From the NCBI GenBank assembly GCA_016124795.1, contig WGNB01000024.1:21433-85432 (forward strand): a DNA stretch of 64,000 nt, read 5' to 3'. The notes under the pieces were generated by a model that ran no database searches, had not been told where the DNA came from, and saw nothing but the letters and a program-made list of their open reading frames with translations. A program made the position numbers and the translations under genes. This DNA is from Rhodopseudomonas sp. Its GTDB lineage: Bacteria; Pseudomonadota; Alphaproteobacteria; Rhizobiales; Xanthobacteraceae. Shown piece by piece: positions 29,609 through 40,907 of this stretch (position 1 is its first letter; the number at the start of each line of letters is the position of its first letter).

Positions 29609-29968
29609 CTATTTGTGAATCTTCGGCATTGGAATCGGCGGCGCGAATGCCGTCGGCACCATCAAGGTATTCTTCTGCTCGACGATATAGCCGGCTTTGA
29701 CGTTCTCGGCGAGATAGACCTTCCAGTCCGGATCCTGCGCCATCCGGGCGCGCTTTTCCTCGCGGTCGGCGGCACTCGCATAGACCCAGACATGGGTGAA
29801 GGTGTTCAGCTCGCCGGTTTCGGCGACCGCGTAGCACAACGGCTCGCCCATATAGCGGAGCTGCACCGGATAGCCGTATTTCTGGTAAAGTTCGAGCTGC
29901 GCCGGCACACAGCCCGGCTTGGTCTTGTAGGTCCGCACGTCGAGCAACACGGTTAGCCTCCCTTGCAT
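29609..29968 (-). CDS. NIPSNAP family protein
   Basis: VLLDVRTYKTKPGCVPAQLELYQKYGYPVQLRYMGEPLCYAVAETGELNTFTHVWVYASAADREEKRARM. Confidence 0.88.
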   Translation of the reverse strand: MQGRLTVLLDVRTYKTKPGCVPAQLELYQKYGYPVQLRYMGEPLCYAVAETGELNTFTHVWVYASAADREEKRARMAQDPDWKVYLAENVKAGYIVEQKNTLMVPTAFAPPIPMPKIHK

Positions 29969-30196
29969 AAACCGCTGTCACGCGGCGTTGGCGGGCACTT
30001 TCCGGGCCGACGGGGCGGCGGTCAAGGGAAGACCGCCACAGGGCTGCTATTTTGCCCGTGCATGTTCTCTTTCATGCGCTCAAAGCGGCGCGGCGCTCCC
30101 GAAGCCGCAACGCTCGCGGTTTGATCTGGATCGGTGCCACAGCCGATTTGCCATCGTATGGTCGAACCGATCAGGCGCGACAGGAGTTGATCCGAC

Positions 30197-31714
30197 ATGA
30201 AGCCGGCCGACACATCCCAGCAAGCGGTCCTCGATTTTCTCGCCGCGCCCGCGTGCCATGACGGACAGACGCCGACGCGCATCGACACCCATGCCGCCCA
30301 TGTGTTCCTCGACCGCGACACGGCGCTGAAGATCAAGCGCGCGGTGCGCTTTCCCTTCCTCGATTATTCGACCCTCGCGCTGCGCAAGAAAGCCTGCGAG
30401 GCGGAAATCGAGGTCAACCGGCCGTTCGCCGCGGCGCTCTATCGCGGCGTGGTCGCGATCACCCGCGCCGCCGACGGCACGCTCGCCGTCGACGGCGACG
30501 GCGAGCCGGTCGAATACGCGGTGGCGATGAACCGCTTCGACGAAAGCCGGACGCTCGATCATCTGGCCGGCCAAGGTGGAATCGACGATGCGCTGGCCGA
30601 CGCGCTCGGTCGCGCGGTGGCGCAGGGTCACGCCAGGGCACCGGTTGTCGATGGCACCGCCTTCACCGCGACGCTGACTGAGATCGTCGCGCAGAATGAC
30701 GGCGAGTTGCGCGGTCACCCCGATCTGTTCGCCGCCGATGCGGTCACGGCGCTGACGCAAGCCAGCCGCGCCGCGTTGACGCGGCTTGCGCCGCTCATGG
30801 CGGCGCGCGCCCGCGACGGTCACGTGCGGCGCTGTCACGGCGATCTGCATCTCGGCAACATCGTGCTGATCGAGGGCAAGCCGGTGCTGTTCGACGCCAT
30901 CGAGTTCAACCCGGACTTCGCGATCGGCGACACCTTCTACGATCTCGCCTTCCTGCTGATGGACCTGATCGAACGGGGCTTGCGCCACGCCGCGAATATC
31001 GTGCTCAACCGCTATCTCACCGTCACCGGCAGTGACAGCGATCTCGATGCGCTCGCCCTCTTGCCCCTGTTCCTGTCGGTGCGCGCGGCGATCCGCGCCA
31101 AGGTGACCGCGGCGCGGCCCCAGCGCGACGCTGGCATCGAGCAAAGCGCGCGCGATTATTTCGCGCTGGCGCAGCAATTGATCGCACCGCCGCCGCCGCG
31201 CCTGATCGCGGTCGGCGGCCTGTCCGGCACCGGCAAGTCGGTCCTGGCGCGCGCCTTGTGCCCGGACATCTTGCCGCAACCCGGCGCGGTGCTGCTGCGC
31301 AGCGACGTCATGCGCAAGACCCTGTTCGACGTCGCCGAGACCGACAAGTTGCCGCCGGAGGGCTACGCCGCGGCGGTCACGGCGCGGGTCTATGCGCAAC
31401 TCGCCGACAAGGCGGCGCGCGTGCTGGCCGCCGGACATTCGGCGGTCGTCGATGCCGTCTTTGCCAGGGCCGGTGAACGCGACGCCATCGCCGCCGTCGC
31501 TCCCGACCGCTTTCACGGCCTGTTCCTGACCGCCGATCTCGACACCCGGATCGCCCGCGTCGGCGGCCGCGTCAACGATGCCTCCGATGCCGACGCGACC
31601 ATTGCCACCGCCCAGGAAGCCTACGACCTCGGACCGCTGGCCTGGCAGCCGGTCGACGCTAACGGCACTTCGGCGGAGACTTCGCAACGCTGCAAGCGCG
31701 CGCTCGGTCTCTGA
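30197..31714 (+). CDS. Aminoglycoside-phosphotransferase-like / AAA kinase fusion protein
   Basis: APH-like HVRRCHGDLHLGNIVLIEGKPVLFDAIEFN and P-loop AVGGLSGTGKSVLARAL. Confidence 0.88.
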   Translation: MKPADTSQQAVLDFLAAPACHDGQTPTRIDTHAAHVFLDRDTALKIKRAVRFPFLDYSTLALRKKACEAEIEVNRPFAAALYRGVVAITRAADGTLAVDGDGEPVEYAVAMNRFDESRTLDHLAGQGGIDDALADALGRAVAQGHARAPVVDGTAFTATLTEIVAQNDGELRGHPDLFAADAVTALTQASRAALTRLAPLMAARARDGHVRRCHGDLHLGNIVLIEGKPVLFDAIEFNPDFAIGDTFYDLAFLLMDLIERGLRHAANIVLNRYLTVTGSDSDLDALALLPLFLSVRAAIRAKVTAARPQRDAGIEQSARDYFALAQQLIAPPPPRLIAVGGLSGTGKSVLARALCPDILPQPGAVLLRSDVMRKTLFDVAETDKLPPEGYAAAVTARVYAQLADKAARVLAAGHSAVVDAVFARAGERDAIAAVAPDRFHGLFLTADLDTRIARVGGRVNDASDADATIATAQEAYDLGPLAWQPVDANGTSAETSQRCKRALGL

Positions 31715-31879
31715 CCGCCGCCATTCCGGGCTGCGTTGTTCGACGCTGCCGAACCGAATAAGTCCCAGCTATGCGCTGAGCGGCCAGCGGCCCCGAGCCC
31801 TGCCCCCTTGGCGTTCGGCACCAAAAACATGCATAGCTTGCCGTCCGACTTTCTCGACATGCCCCGCCGGGTTCCCACG

Positions 31880-33088
31880 ATGAATGCTGCGCCACGGAAG
31901 ACGTTCTCAGCGCGCCAATTGGCGGTCGGGCTGGCGGGCTATTGTACCTTCGTCAATCTCTATTCGCCGCAGGCTATCCTGCCGCTGCTGTCGAATGAGT
32001 TCGGCGCCGGCGCGGCGGAAATCTCCACCATCATGACCGCCAGCACGCTGGCCGTGGCGTTGACCGCACCGTTCACCGGCACCGTCGCCGACGTCCTCGG
32101 GCGCAAGCGCGTCATCGTCACCGCCATGCTGCTGATCGGCATACCGACGGTGATGTGCGCGATGGCGCCGTCGCTGCACGCGCTGATTTTCTGGCGCTTC
32201 ATGCAGGGCCTGGTGATGCCGCCGATCTTCGCCGTCACCATCGCCTATATCGGCGACGAGTGGCCGGCCAACGAGGCGACCGCCGCCGCCGGCGTTTATA
32301 CCTCCGGCGCGAGCCTCGGCGGCTTCAGCGGACGCTTCATCACCGGCATCCTCTCCGATCAGATCGGCTGGCGCGGCGCGCTGCTGGTCATTGCCGCCAT
32401 GACCCTGATCGGCGGCCTGACGGTCATGGCGCTGCTGCCGCGCGAAAAGAAATTCGTGCGCTCGGAAGGTCTGATCGCCTCGGGCAAGCAGATGGTGCAG
32501 CATCTGCGCAATCCGCAACTGGTCGCGACTTACGCGGTCGGCTTCGGCGTGCTGTTCTCCTTCGTCACCATCTTCACCTACGTCAATTTCCGGCTGGCGG
32601 CCGCGCCCTATAATCTGTCGGCGACCTGGCTCGGCGCGATCTTCATCACCTACATGCTGGGCTCGGCGCTGACGCCTTTGACCGGCTGGGCGGTCGGTCG
32701 TTTCGGCCGCCGCCGTTTCATGATCCCGGTGATGATATTCTGGTCCTGCGGCGTCGCGCTGACCCTGGCCGGACCGCTATGGGTAATCATCATCGGCCTG
32801 ACCATATCGGCCGGTGCGGGTCTCGTCTGTCAGGCGATCTCTACCGGCTATGTCACCATCACCGCCAAATCCGGGCGCTCGTCGGCGGTCGGCCTCTACG
32901 TCACCTGCTTCTATACCGGCGGCGCTTTCGGCGCGACGCTCGGCGGCTTTGCCTGGATCATCGGCGGCTGGCCGGCTTGCGTGGCGATGGTCTGCGCCAT
33001 GCAGTTGCTGATGGCCGGCGTCATCTATTTCGCCTGGACGCCCCGGGTGCCGCCGGCGCCCGCGACCACGCCGGTCGAGCCGCCGTAA
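31880..33088 (+). CDS. MFS transporter
   Basis: 12-TM-like; TGTVADVLGRKRVIV motif; start chosen at MNAAPRKTF. Confidence 0.88.
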   Translation: MNAAPRKTFSARQLAVGLAGYCTFVNLYSPQAILPLLSNEFGAGAAEISTIMTASTLAVALTAPFTGTVADVLGRKRVIVTAMLLIGIPTVMCAMAPSLHALIFWRFMQGLVMPPIFAVTIAYIGDEWPANEATAAAGVYTSGASLGGFSGRFITGILSDQIGWRGALLVIAAMTLIGGLTVMALLPREKKFVRSEGLIASGKQMVQHLRNPQLVATYAVGFGVLFSFVTIFTYVNFRLAAAPYNLSATWLGAIFITYMLGSALTPLTGWAVGRFGRRRFMIPVMIFWSCGVALTLAGPLWVIIIGLTISAGAGLVCQAISTGYVTITAKSGRSSAVGLYVTCFYTGGAFGATLGGFAWIIGGWPACVAMVCAMQLLMAGVIYFAWTPRVPPAPATTPVEPP

Positions 33089-33090
33089 GT

Positions 33091-33714
33091 CTACAAATCC
33101 GCCGATGGATGCCAGAGCGGCGCGTAGCCTCTCTTGAGCACAGCGACGATCGCCGGCGGCGTCAGCGCATCGACCTCGACGGCCCGCGGTCGCGGCTGAC
33201 GTTCGACATAGCCATCCGGCGACCAGCGCCACACATGCCGGCCGCGCACCGCGTAAGCCGCGCCATCGTTCACGACCATCACGCCGTCGGGCATCTCGTC
33301 GAGGTTCTGGCGATGCCGCCGTTTGGCCTTGCCGTCGAGCCGCTCGGCATGAAGCTTCGCGTCCATCGTCGCGGCACGGACACGGTCATGAACGCTGCCC
33401 GCTTCGCCGCCAACGAACAGCGCGGCGAAATGCTCGGCCGCGTGCCGCCGGCATTCAAAGCAAGGCCGGTGCCCGGCGGCGAACGCGGTGACTTCGTCGA
33501 GAAAGAACAATTCGCTGTAGCTGTCGCCCCAGACCTGCCGGTGTCGGTTGTTGAACGCGAGCTGACAACAGATCCATTGCTTCGAAGCCCAGCGCCGCGT
33601 GCCGAGCCGTTGCCGGTCGTCATGCAGCCGTCCGCCGCGGTTGCCCATCATCAGTCCGCGCGCGGCAAGGCTGACGAGATCGCCGAAAGGCGTGACGCGG
33701 TTTGGCAGCGGCAT
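33091..33714 (-). CDS. Conserved hypothetical protein
   Basis: AGHRPCFECRRHAAEHF motif, coherent codon usage, convergent with MFS gene. Confidence 0.55.
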   Translation of the reverse strand: MPLPNRVTPFGDLVSLAARGLMMGNRGGRLHDDRQRLGTRRWASKQWICCQLAFNNRHRQVWGDSYSELFFLDEVTAFAAGHRPCFECRRHAAEHFAALFVGGEAGSVHDRVRAATMDAKLHAERLDGKAKRRHRQNLDEMPDGVMVVNDGAAYAVRGRHVWRWSPDGYVERQPRPRAVEVDALTPPAIVAVLKRGYAPLWHPSADL

Positions 33715-33769
33715 GATCCGGCCTCACGATAAGAATCGTTTCGCGAGCCGGACGCCTCAACCAATGAGA

Positions 33770-33800
33770 CCGCCCCATCCCGCACCGCAGGATGGGGCGG
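33770..33800 (-). terminator. Perfect 11-bp stem hairpin downstream of permease
   Basis: ccgccccatcc...ggatggggcgg. Confidence 0.55.
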
Positions 33801-33818
33801 ATCGATCCCTCAATGCAA

Positions 33819-35231
33819 CTAGACGTGCTCGGCGGCCGCCGCGCCCGCCGCCGCTTCGGCGCGCGCGGCTTCCGACGAACCGACGCCGTTGAAGAAGGCG
33901 TTGAGCAACACCGCCACCAGCGCCGCCAGCAGAATGCCGGACTCCAGCAGCGGCTTGAGCGCGGCCGGGAACTGGTGGAAGAAGTTGCCGGCGACCAGCG
34001 GGATCATGCCGAAGCCGACCGAGATCGCGACGACGAACAGGTTGTAGCGGTTGGTCTTGAAGTCGACGCCGGTGAGAATGCGCGCGCCGGTCGCCGCCAC
34101 CATGCCGAACATCACCAGACCCGCGCCGCCGAGCACGACCTGCGGCACCGCCTCGACCAGCGCCGACATCTTCGGCAGCAAGCCGAGAATCAGCATGATG
34201 ATGCCGCCGGCCACCGTCACCCACCGCGACCTGATACCGGTGACGCCGACCAGACCGACGTTCTGCGAGAACGAGGTGTAAGGGAAGGTGTTGAAGATGC
34301 CGCCGAGCAGCGTGCCGACGCCATCGGCGCGCAGGCCCTTGGTCAGCGCCGCTTCGTCGATCTTCTTGCCGGTCATCTCGCCGAGCGCCAGGAACATGCC
34401 GAGCGACTCGATCATCACCACGATCATGACGATGCACATGGTCAGGATCGGCACCAGATGGAATTGTGGCATACCGAAGTGAAACGGCACGACGATGTCG
34501 AACCACTTCGCCGACGCGACCTTGTCGAAATGCATCTTGCCAACCGCCGCCGCCAGCGCCGCGCCGGCGACGATACCGAGCAGCACCGCGACATTGGCGA
34601 CGAAGCCCTTGCCCCATTTGATCAGCGCGAGGATCACCAGCAGCACGAACAGCGCGATGGCCAGCCCATCGAGCGAACCATAGGCCGGGTTGGGCACCTG
34701 AACGAATTGTCCGGCCACCACGCGGCCGAACGACGGCAGACCGCCGCCGGCCCAGTTGATGCCGACCCGCATCAACGAGATGCCGATCACCAGAATGATG
34801 GTGCCGGTGACCACGGCGGGAAACAGCGGCAGCAACCGCGACACGAAAGGCGCGATCGCGATGCCGAACAGACCGGCCGCGATCACCGAGCCGTAAATGC
34901 CGAGCAAGCCGACCTCGGGCGTCGCCGCCATCGCCAGCATCGGACCGACCGACGCGAAGGTCACGCCCATCATCACCGGCAGCCTGATGCCGACGCCGGG
35001 CAGACCGAAGGATTGCACCAGCGTCGCCAGACCGCAGGCAAACAGGTCGGCGCTGATCAGAAAGGCCACCTCTTCGGGCGACAGCTTGAGCGCCCGGCCG
35101 ATGATCAGCGGCACCGCGATGGCGCCGGCATACATCACCAGCACATGTTGCAGCGCCAGCGGCACGAGCCGCAATATAGGCAGTTTCTCATCGACCGGGT
35201 GAACCCCGGTCGTCATGGCAGTATCGGTCAT
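33819..35231 (-). CDS. Nucleobase:cation symporter-2 family (xanthine/uracil-type) permease
   Basis: LALQHVLVMYAGAIAVPLIIGRALKLS; FNTFPYTSFSQNVGLVGVTGIRSR. Confidence 0.92.
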   Translation of the reverse strand: MTDTAMTTGVHPVDEKLPILRLVPLALQHVLVMYAGAIAVPLIIGRALKLSPEEVAFLISADLFACGLATLVQSFGLPGVGIRLPVMMGVTFASVGPMLAMAATPEVGLLGIYGSVIAAGLFGIAIAPFVSRLLPLFPAVVTGTIILVIGISLMRVGINWAGGGLPSFGRVVAGQFVQVPNPAYGSLDGLAIALFVLLVILALIKWGKGFVANVAVLLGIVAGAALAAAVGKMHFDKVASAKWFDIVVPFHFGMPQFHLVPILTMCIVMIVVMIESLGMFLALGEMTGKKIDEAALTKGLRADGVGTLLGGIFNTFPYTSFSQNVGLVGVTGIRSRWVTVAGGIIMLILGLLPKMSALVEAVPQVVLGGAGLVMFGMVAATGARILTGVDFKTNRYNLFVVAISVGFGMIPLVAGNFFHQFPAALKPLLESGILLAALVAVLLNAFFNGVGSSEAARAEAAAGAAAAEHV

Positions 35232-35320
35232 TACGCGCCCCCTTAGCGTTCAGGCCGCAAAACGCAGCCCGCCAAGGTAGATATTATACAAAGACCGTGC
35301 CATTCGCGTGTGTCGACGGC

Positions 35321-35632
35321 TCACAGACCCAATGCAAAAGCCGCAGCCGCTACCGCCACGCCCGCAAGCACGGCGGCGAAATCGTTCCGCAATATCACCA
35401 TCGTCGCTGCGGCCGCACCCAACGCCAAACCGGCCCGGCCGCCGTCATGCAGCAGCAACGGCGCCAGCGCGGAAGCGATGATCGCACCCGGCAAGGCATC
35501 GAGCATGCGGCGCAGGCGCGGTCCGATGCGAAAGCGGCCGATCAGCCAGTAACCGCCGGCGCGCGACAGATAGACCGTCACCGTCATCGCCGCGAGCGCG
35601 GCGATAAAACCCAGAGGATCGCTGTCAATCAT
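35321..35632 (-). CDS. AzlD family protein
   Basis: 103 aa, TM-rich, TVYLSRAGGYWLIGRF; overlaps azlC. Confidence 0.85.
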   Translation of the reverse strand: MIDSDPLGFIAALAAMTVTVYLSRAGGYWLIGRFRIGPRLRRMLDALPGAIIASALAPLLLHDGGRAGLALGAAAATMVILRNDFAAVLAGVAVAAAAFALGL

Positions 35633-36338
35633 CGACGAAGCCTCCGACGATGCCGCCGGCCAGCGCGCCGGCGATCAGGTACCAGAAACTGCCGAACAGC
35701 CAGTCGGCGGCAATCGCCACACCGCCGCTGACCAGCCAGGCAATCGCCGGCCGCTTGCCGCGCCACAGCGTCACCAGCATGGCCATGAAAAACGCCGGCA
35801 CCACCAGATCGAGACCGAAGGCGTGCGGATCGCCGACAGCCGCGCCGAGCCAATAGCCCGGCACGGCCGACAATACCCAGACGACATAGACGATGACGCC
35901 GCTGCCGAGCAGAAAGGCCGGATCGTTGCCGCCGTCGCTGCGATAGCGCATCGACAGCAACCAGTTCGGCTCGGTCAGGAAAAACAGCGTCGGATAGACT
36001 TTCAATGACGGCGACGTTTCCAGCCAGGGCCGCAAGGTCGCGCCGATCAGCAGGAAACGGAGATTGACCAGCGCCGTGATCGCCGCGGTGCCGGCAATCG
36101 CGGCGACGGTCAGCCGCGCCGGCCAGTTATCCATCACGATCATCTGCGCCATGCCGGCAAAGACGCTGCCGGTCATCAGCAAGGTGTCGAGCAGGCTGAA
36201 GCCCTTGCGCGCGGTCACCGTGCCGAAAGCCATGCCGAAAGCGGCCAGCCCCGGCAGCAGCGGCAGCATCGACCATACGCCGTGACGAAAGGCATCGAGC
36301 GTCCAGCGCGGCGACGCCGGGGGTGTCTGATGGGTCAT
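35625..36338 (-). CDS. AzlC family ABC-type branched-chain amino-acid exporter subunit
   Basis: MLPLLPGLAAFGMAFGTVTARKGFSLLDTLLMTGSVFAGMAQMI. Confidence 0.87.
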   Translation of the reverse strand: MTHQTPPASPRWTLDAFRHGVWSMLPLLPGLAAFGMAFGTVTARKGFSLLDTLLMTGSVFAGMAQMIVMDNWPARLTVAAIAGTAAITALVNLRFLLIGATLRPWLETSPSLKVYPTLFFLTEPNWLLSMRYRSDGGNDPAFLLGSGVIVYVVWVLSAVPGYWLGAAVGDPHAFGLDLVVPAFFMAMLVTLWRGKRPAIAWLVSGGVAIAADWLFGSFWYLIAGALAGGIVGGFVDD

Positions 36339-36388
36339 GAACGCATCGCCCGTCTCAATCCAGCACCGCGGTGTCGCGGCAAAAAGAA

Positions 36389-36410
36389 ACGCCCGCCAAG
36401 CGGCGGGCGT
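36389..36410 (-). terminator. Rho-independent terminator of ftsH
   Basis: Minus strand acgcccgcc-gctt-ggcgggcgt followed by ttcttttt. Confidence 0.8.
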
Positions 36411-36434
36411 TGGTAACTCATGACAGCGCGCGGC

Positions 36435-38354
<1,920 letters not shown>

Positions 38355-38522
38355 CGGGCGTTCCTACCCGCGCGCGTGACCCACGCCGCGGCCCTGTCTG
38401 TTGCGTATTGTCCGTCTGATGCCGAAACGTTTCCGGCGCTCACCTTCTTCATCCCTTCGGCAATGTAGGCACCGCAAGCCTGCATGGAAAGGGTTCGAAT
38501 CTTATATATCCCGTGGTCCAGA

Positions 38523-39650
38523 CTAGCGTTTTTTCCGACCGCGGGCCGCCCCGACTCGGCCCTTGGTTAAGGACTTGATGCCAGTTTGCCGCCGCGGCGG
38601 CGCTCTTTCCACCGTGATTTGCCCGTTTTGACGCTTCCGGTCCATGACAAAAGTCACGATCGCGCCGGCCAGGCTGCGACGAAATCGACTGCCGGTATTT
38701 TGTGCAGCATCGAGCGCGGCGACCATCGCTTCGAGCTTGGCCAGTTCGACCGGCCCCTCCAGCCCGACCCGGGCGACCAGCCGCCCGACCAGGCGCAGGC
38801 CGACTTCCGCCGGTAAGGCGATAAAGGCTCCGGCGTCCAGGGCGAACCGGACCGGACCGCGCCTGCCGCCCGTCTCGTCTTCAGGCAACCCTAGACCGGC
38901 CATTGCCCGGTCGACCGCCGCCTCGATCGCCCGGTCGGCGCGCCGCAACCGCCGCGCCAGAAGCGCCAGCCGGCCGGCACCGAGCCCTTCACCCGCCAGC
39001 ACCGGCATCAATTGACGCAGGCGGGCGCGGGTGAAGGTCGCATCACGGTTGGTCGGGTCGTCGGCATAGCCGATGTCCGCCGCCGTCAAAGTGGCGATCA
39101 ACCGTAGCTTGGGAAGGTCGAGCAACGGGCGCACCAGCCGGCAATCGACGCCGCCGCCGCCCGGCACCGGCGACGTTCGCCCCATCGCCGCCAGCCCGGT
39201 GATGCCGCTGCCGCGCATCATCCGGATCATCACCGTCTCGGCCTGATCGTCGAGCGTATGCGCGGTGAGAATGTGCCGGGCGCCGGCCTTGACCGCGGCT
39301 TGCGCCAGCAGACGATAACGCGCATCGCGCGCCGCCCGCGGCAGACCGGCTTTCGGCTTGGCGCCGGTCCAGCGCAACGTCCGGTGGGTGACGCCAAGCC
39401 GGCGCGCCAGAAGCGCCACGGCTTGCGCCTCGGCTTTCGATTCAGGCCGCAGACCATGATCGACGGTGACCGCAACCAGCTTCGGCTTGCGCCGCAGCGA
39501 CTTGGCCCAGCGCGCCGCCAGCACCATCAAGGCGGTCGAATCCGGGCCGCCGGAAACCGCCAGCAGCAGAGCCGGCGCATCGTCGAGATCGAAAAATAGC
39601 TGTCGGACTTCCGCTAAACTGACCGGCGTCGCCGGATCAGCAATGCGCAC
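38523..39650 (-). CDS. tilS: tRNA(Ile)-lysidine synthetase
   Basis: LAVSGGPDSTALMVLAARW PP-loop; AHTLDDQAETVMIRMMRGSG. Confidence 0.95.
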   Translation of the reverse strand: MRIADPATPVSLAEVRQLFFDLDDAPALLLAVSGGPDSTALMVLAARWAKSLRRKPKLVAVTVDHGLRPESKAEAQAVALLARRLGVTHRTLRWTGAKPKAGLPRAARDARYRLLAQAAVKAGARHILTAHTLDDQAETVMIRMMRGSGITGLAAMGRTSPVPGGGGVDCRLVRPLLDLPKLRLIATLTAADIGYADDPTNRDATFTRARLRQLMPVLAGEGLGAGRLALLARRLRRADRAIEAAVDRAMAGLGLPEDETGGRRGPVRFALDAGAFIALPAEVGLRLVGRLVARVGLEGPVELAKLEAMVAALDAAQNTGSRFRRSLAGAIVTFVMDRKRQNGQITVERAPPRRQTGIKSLTKGRVGAARGRKKR

Positions 39651-40785
39651 GCTTGAGTTCCTGCGCCACGCCGCGCTTCACGCTCGACGAGGCCTTCGGA
39701 TATTTGCGCCCGACTTCGGCCAGGGTGGCGCAGGCCGCTTCCTTCTGCTTCAGCGCGGCGAGCGACTGGCCAAGCCGCAACAGCGCGCTCGGCGCCTTGC
39801 CGGTGTGTTCGAACTTGGTCGAGATCACCAGGAAGGCTTCGGCCGCGTCGCGATAGCGCTGACGCTGATACAGGCTTTCGCCCAGCCAGTATTGCGCATC
39901 CGGCACCAAAGTCTCGTTCGGATATTTGCGCATGAAGTCGCGGAAAGCCTGTTCGGCCAGCGCGTAGTCCTTATGCAGAATATAGCCATAGGCCAAATCG
40001 TATTCGTCCTGCGGCCGCGCCGAGGGCGGCAGCGTCGCCAGCCGCGCCGGCGGCGCGCCGACGTTCTGGATCGGCGGCTGCATGGGACGGGCCGGTGGCG
40101 GCACCGCGGCCGCCCGCACCGGCTCGGTATTGGTCACCGGCGCGGCGGGCACTCCGGCGGCCGGCACCTGCGGCGGCGGGTTGCCCGACATCGTCGACAG
40201 ATCGAGCGGCGCACCGGCGGCGCGACCGTTCGGCGCGCCGATCGGCGTGTTCGGCTCGGGCGCGACGATCGCCGTGTTGCCGAGCGTGCGCGGCGCGCCC
40301 GGCGCGTTGGGGTGCTGCGAAGGATCGAAGGCATCGCCACGGCGGCCGGTCGCGGGCGACGGCGCCATCGGGGTCATCGCGGGCGCCAAATTCGGCGCGC
40401 CATTCGGCGGCGGCGCGGCGCCCGGCTGACCGCCGCCGCCTTGCAAACGCTGCATCTGCATTTCGAGCTGCTGATTGCGGTGCTGCAACTCCTCGACCTT
40501 GCCGGTGAGCTGGCGCAATGCGTTCTCGATCCGGTCGAAGCGCACGCCCGGATCGTTGGGATCGCCGCCCGCGCCCTGACCGACCGGCGGACCGCCCTGC
40601 TGACCGCCACCCTGATCGGCTTGCGGCGAGTCGCCGCGATTAAACAGATTGTCGAGGAAGTTGCCGGAGCGTTCCTGCGCCCGCGCCGGCGCGGCCCACG
40701 TTGCGCCCATCACCATGATCGCGGCGCAAGCCACGGCCATGAAACGGATACGAATGGCGGGCGCGGCAACGGCGATATGTGTCAT
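39637..40785 (-). CDS. cpoB: Tol-Pal system protein CpoB/YbgF
   Basis: Coiled-coil N-terminus and C-terminal TPR (DLAYGYILHKDYALAEQAFRDFMRKYPNETLVPDAQYWLGESLYQRQRY). Confidence 0.92.
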   Translation of the reverse strand: MTHIAVAAPAIRIRFMAVACAAIMVMGATWAAPARAQERSGNFLDNLFNRGDSPQADQGGGQQGGPPVGQGAGGDPNDPGVRFDRIENALRQLTGKVEELQHRNQQLEMQMQRLQGGGGQPGAAPPPNGAPNLAPAMTPMAPSPATGRRGDAFDPSQHPNAPGAPRTLGNTAIVAPEPNTPIGAPNGRAAGAPLDLSTMSGNPPPQVPAAGVPAAPVTNTEPVRAAAVPPPARPMQPPIQNVGAPPARLATLPPSARPQDEYDLAYGYILHKDYALAEQAFRDFMRKYPNETLVPDAQYWLGESLYQRQRYRDAAEAFLVISTKFEHTGKAPSALLRLGQSLAALKQKEAACATLAEVGRKYPKASSSVKRGVAQELKRAHC

Positions 40786-40907
40786 GGCGATTTGAAAACC
40801 AACGGCTGATCGGAAACGTGTTCGGAAGATCGCAGGCAGCCCGCGCGATCGGTCACCCGTCTAACATAGCCGGCCGAGTACGACCAGATTGTGGCTGCCC
40901 CGGTCGA

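Noticed and set aside
30080-31687. 535-aa minus-strand ORF over the APH/AAA gene
   Set aside because: The plus-strand frame has P-loop and kinase motifs; this is the shadow frame
33792-35246. 484-aa plus-strand His/Gln/Asp-rich ORF
   Set aside because: Antisense of the NCS2 permease; composition is the complement of a TM-rich protein
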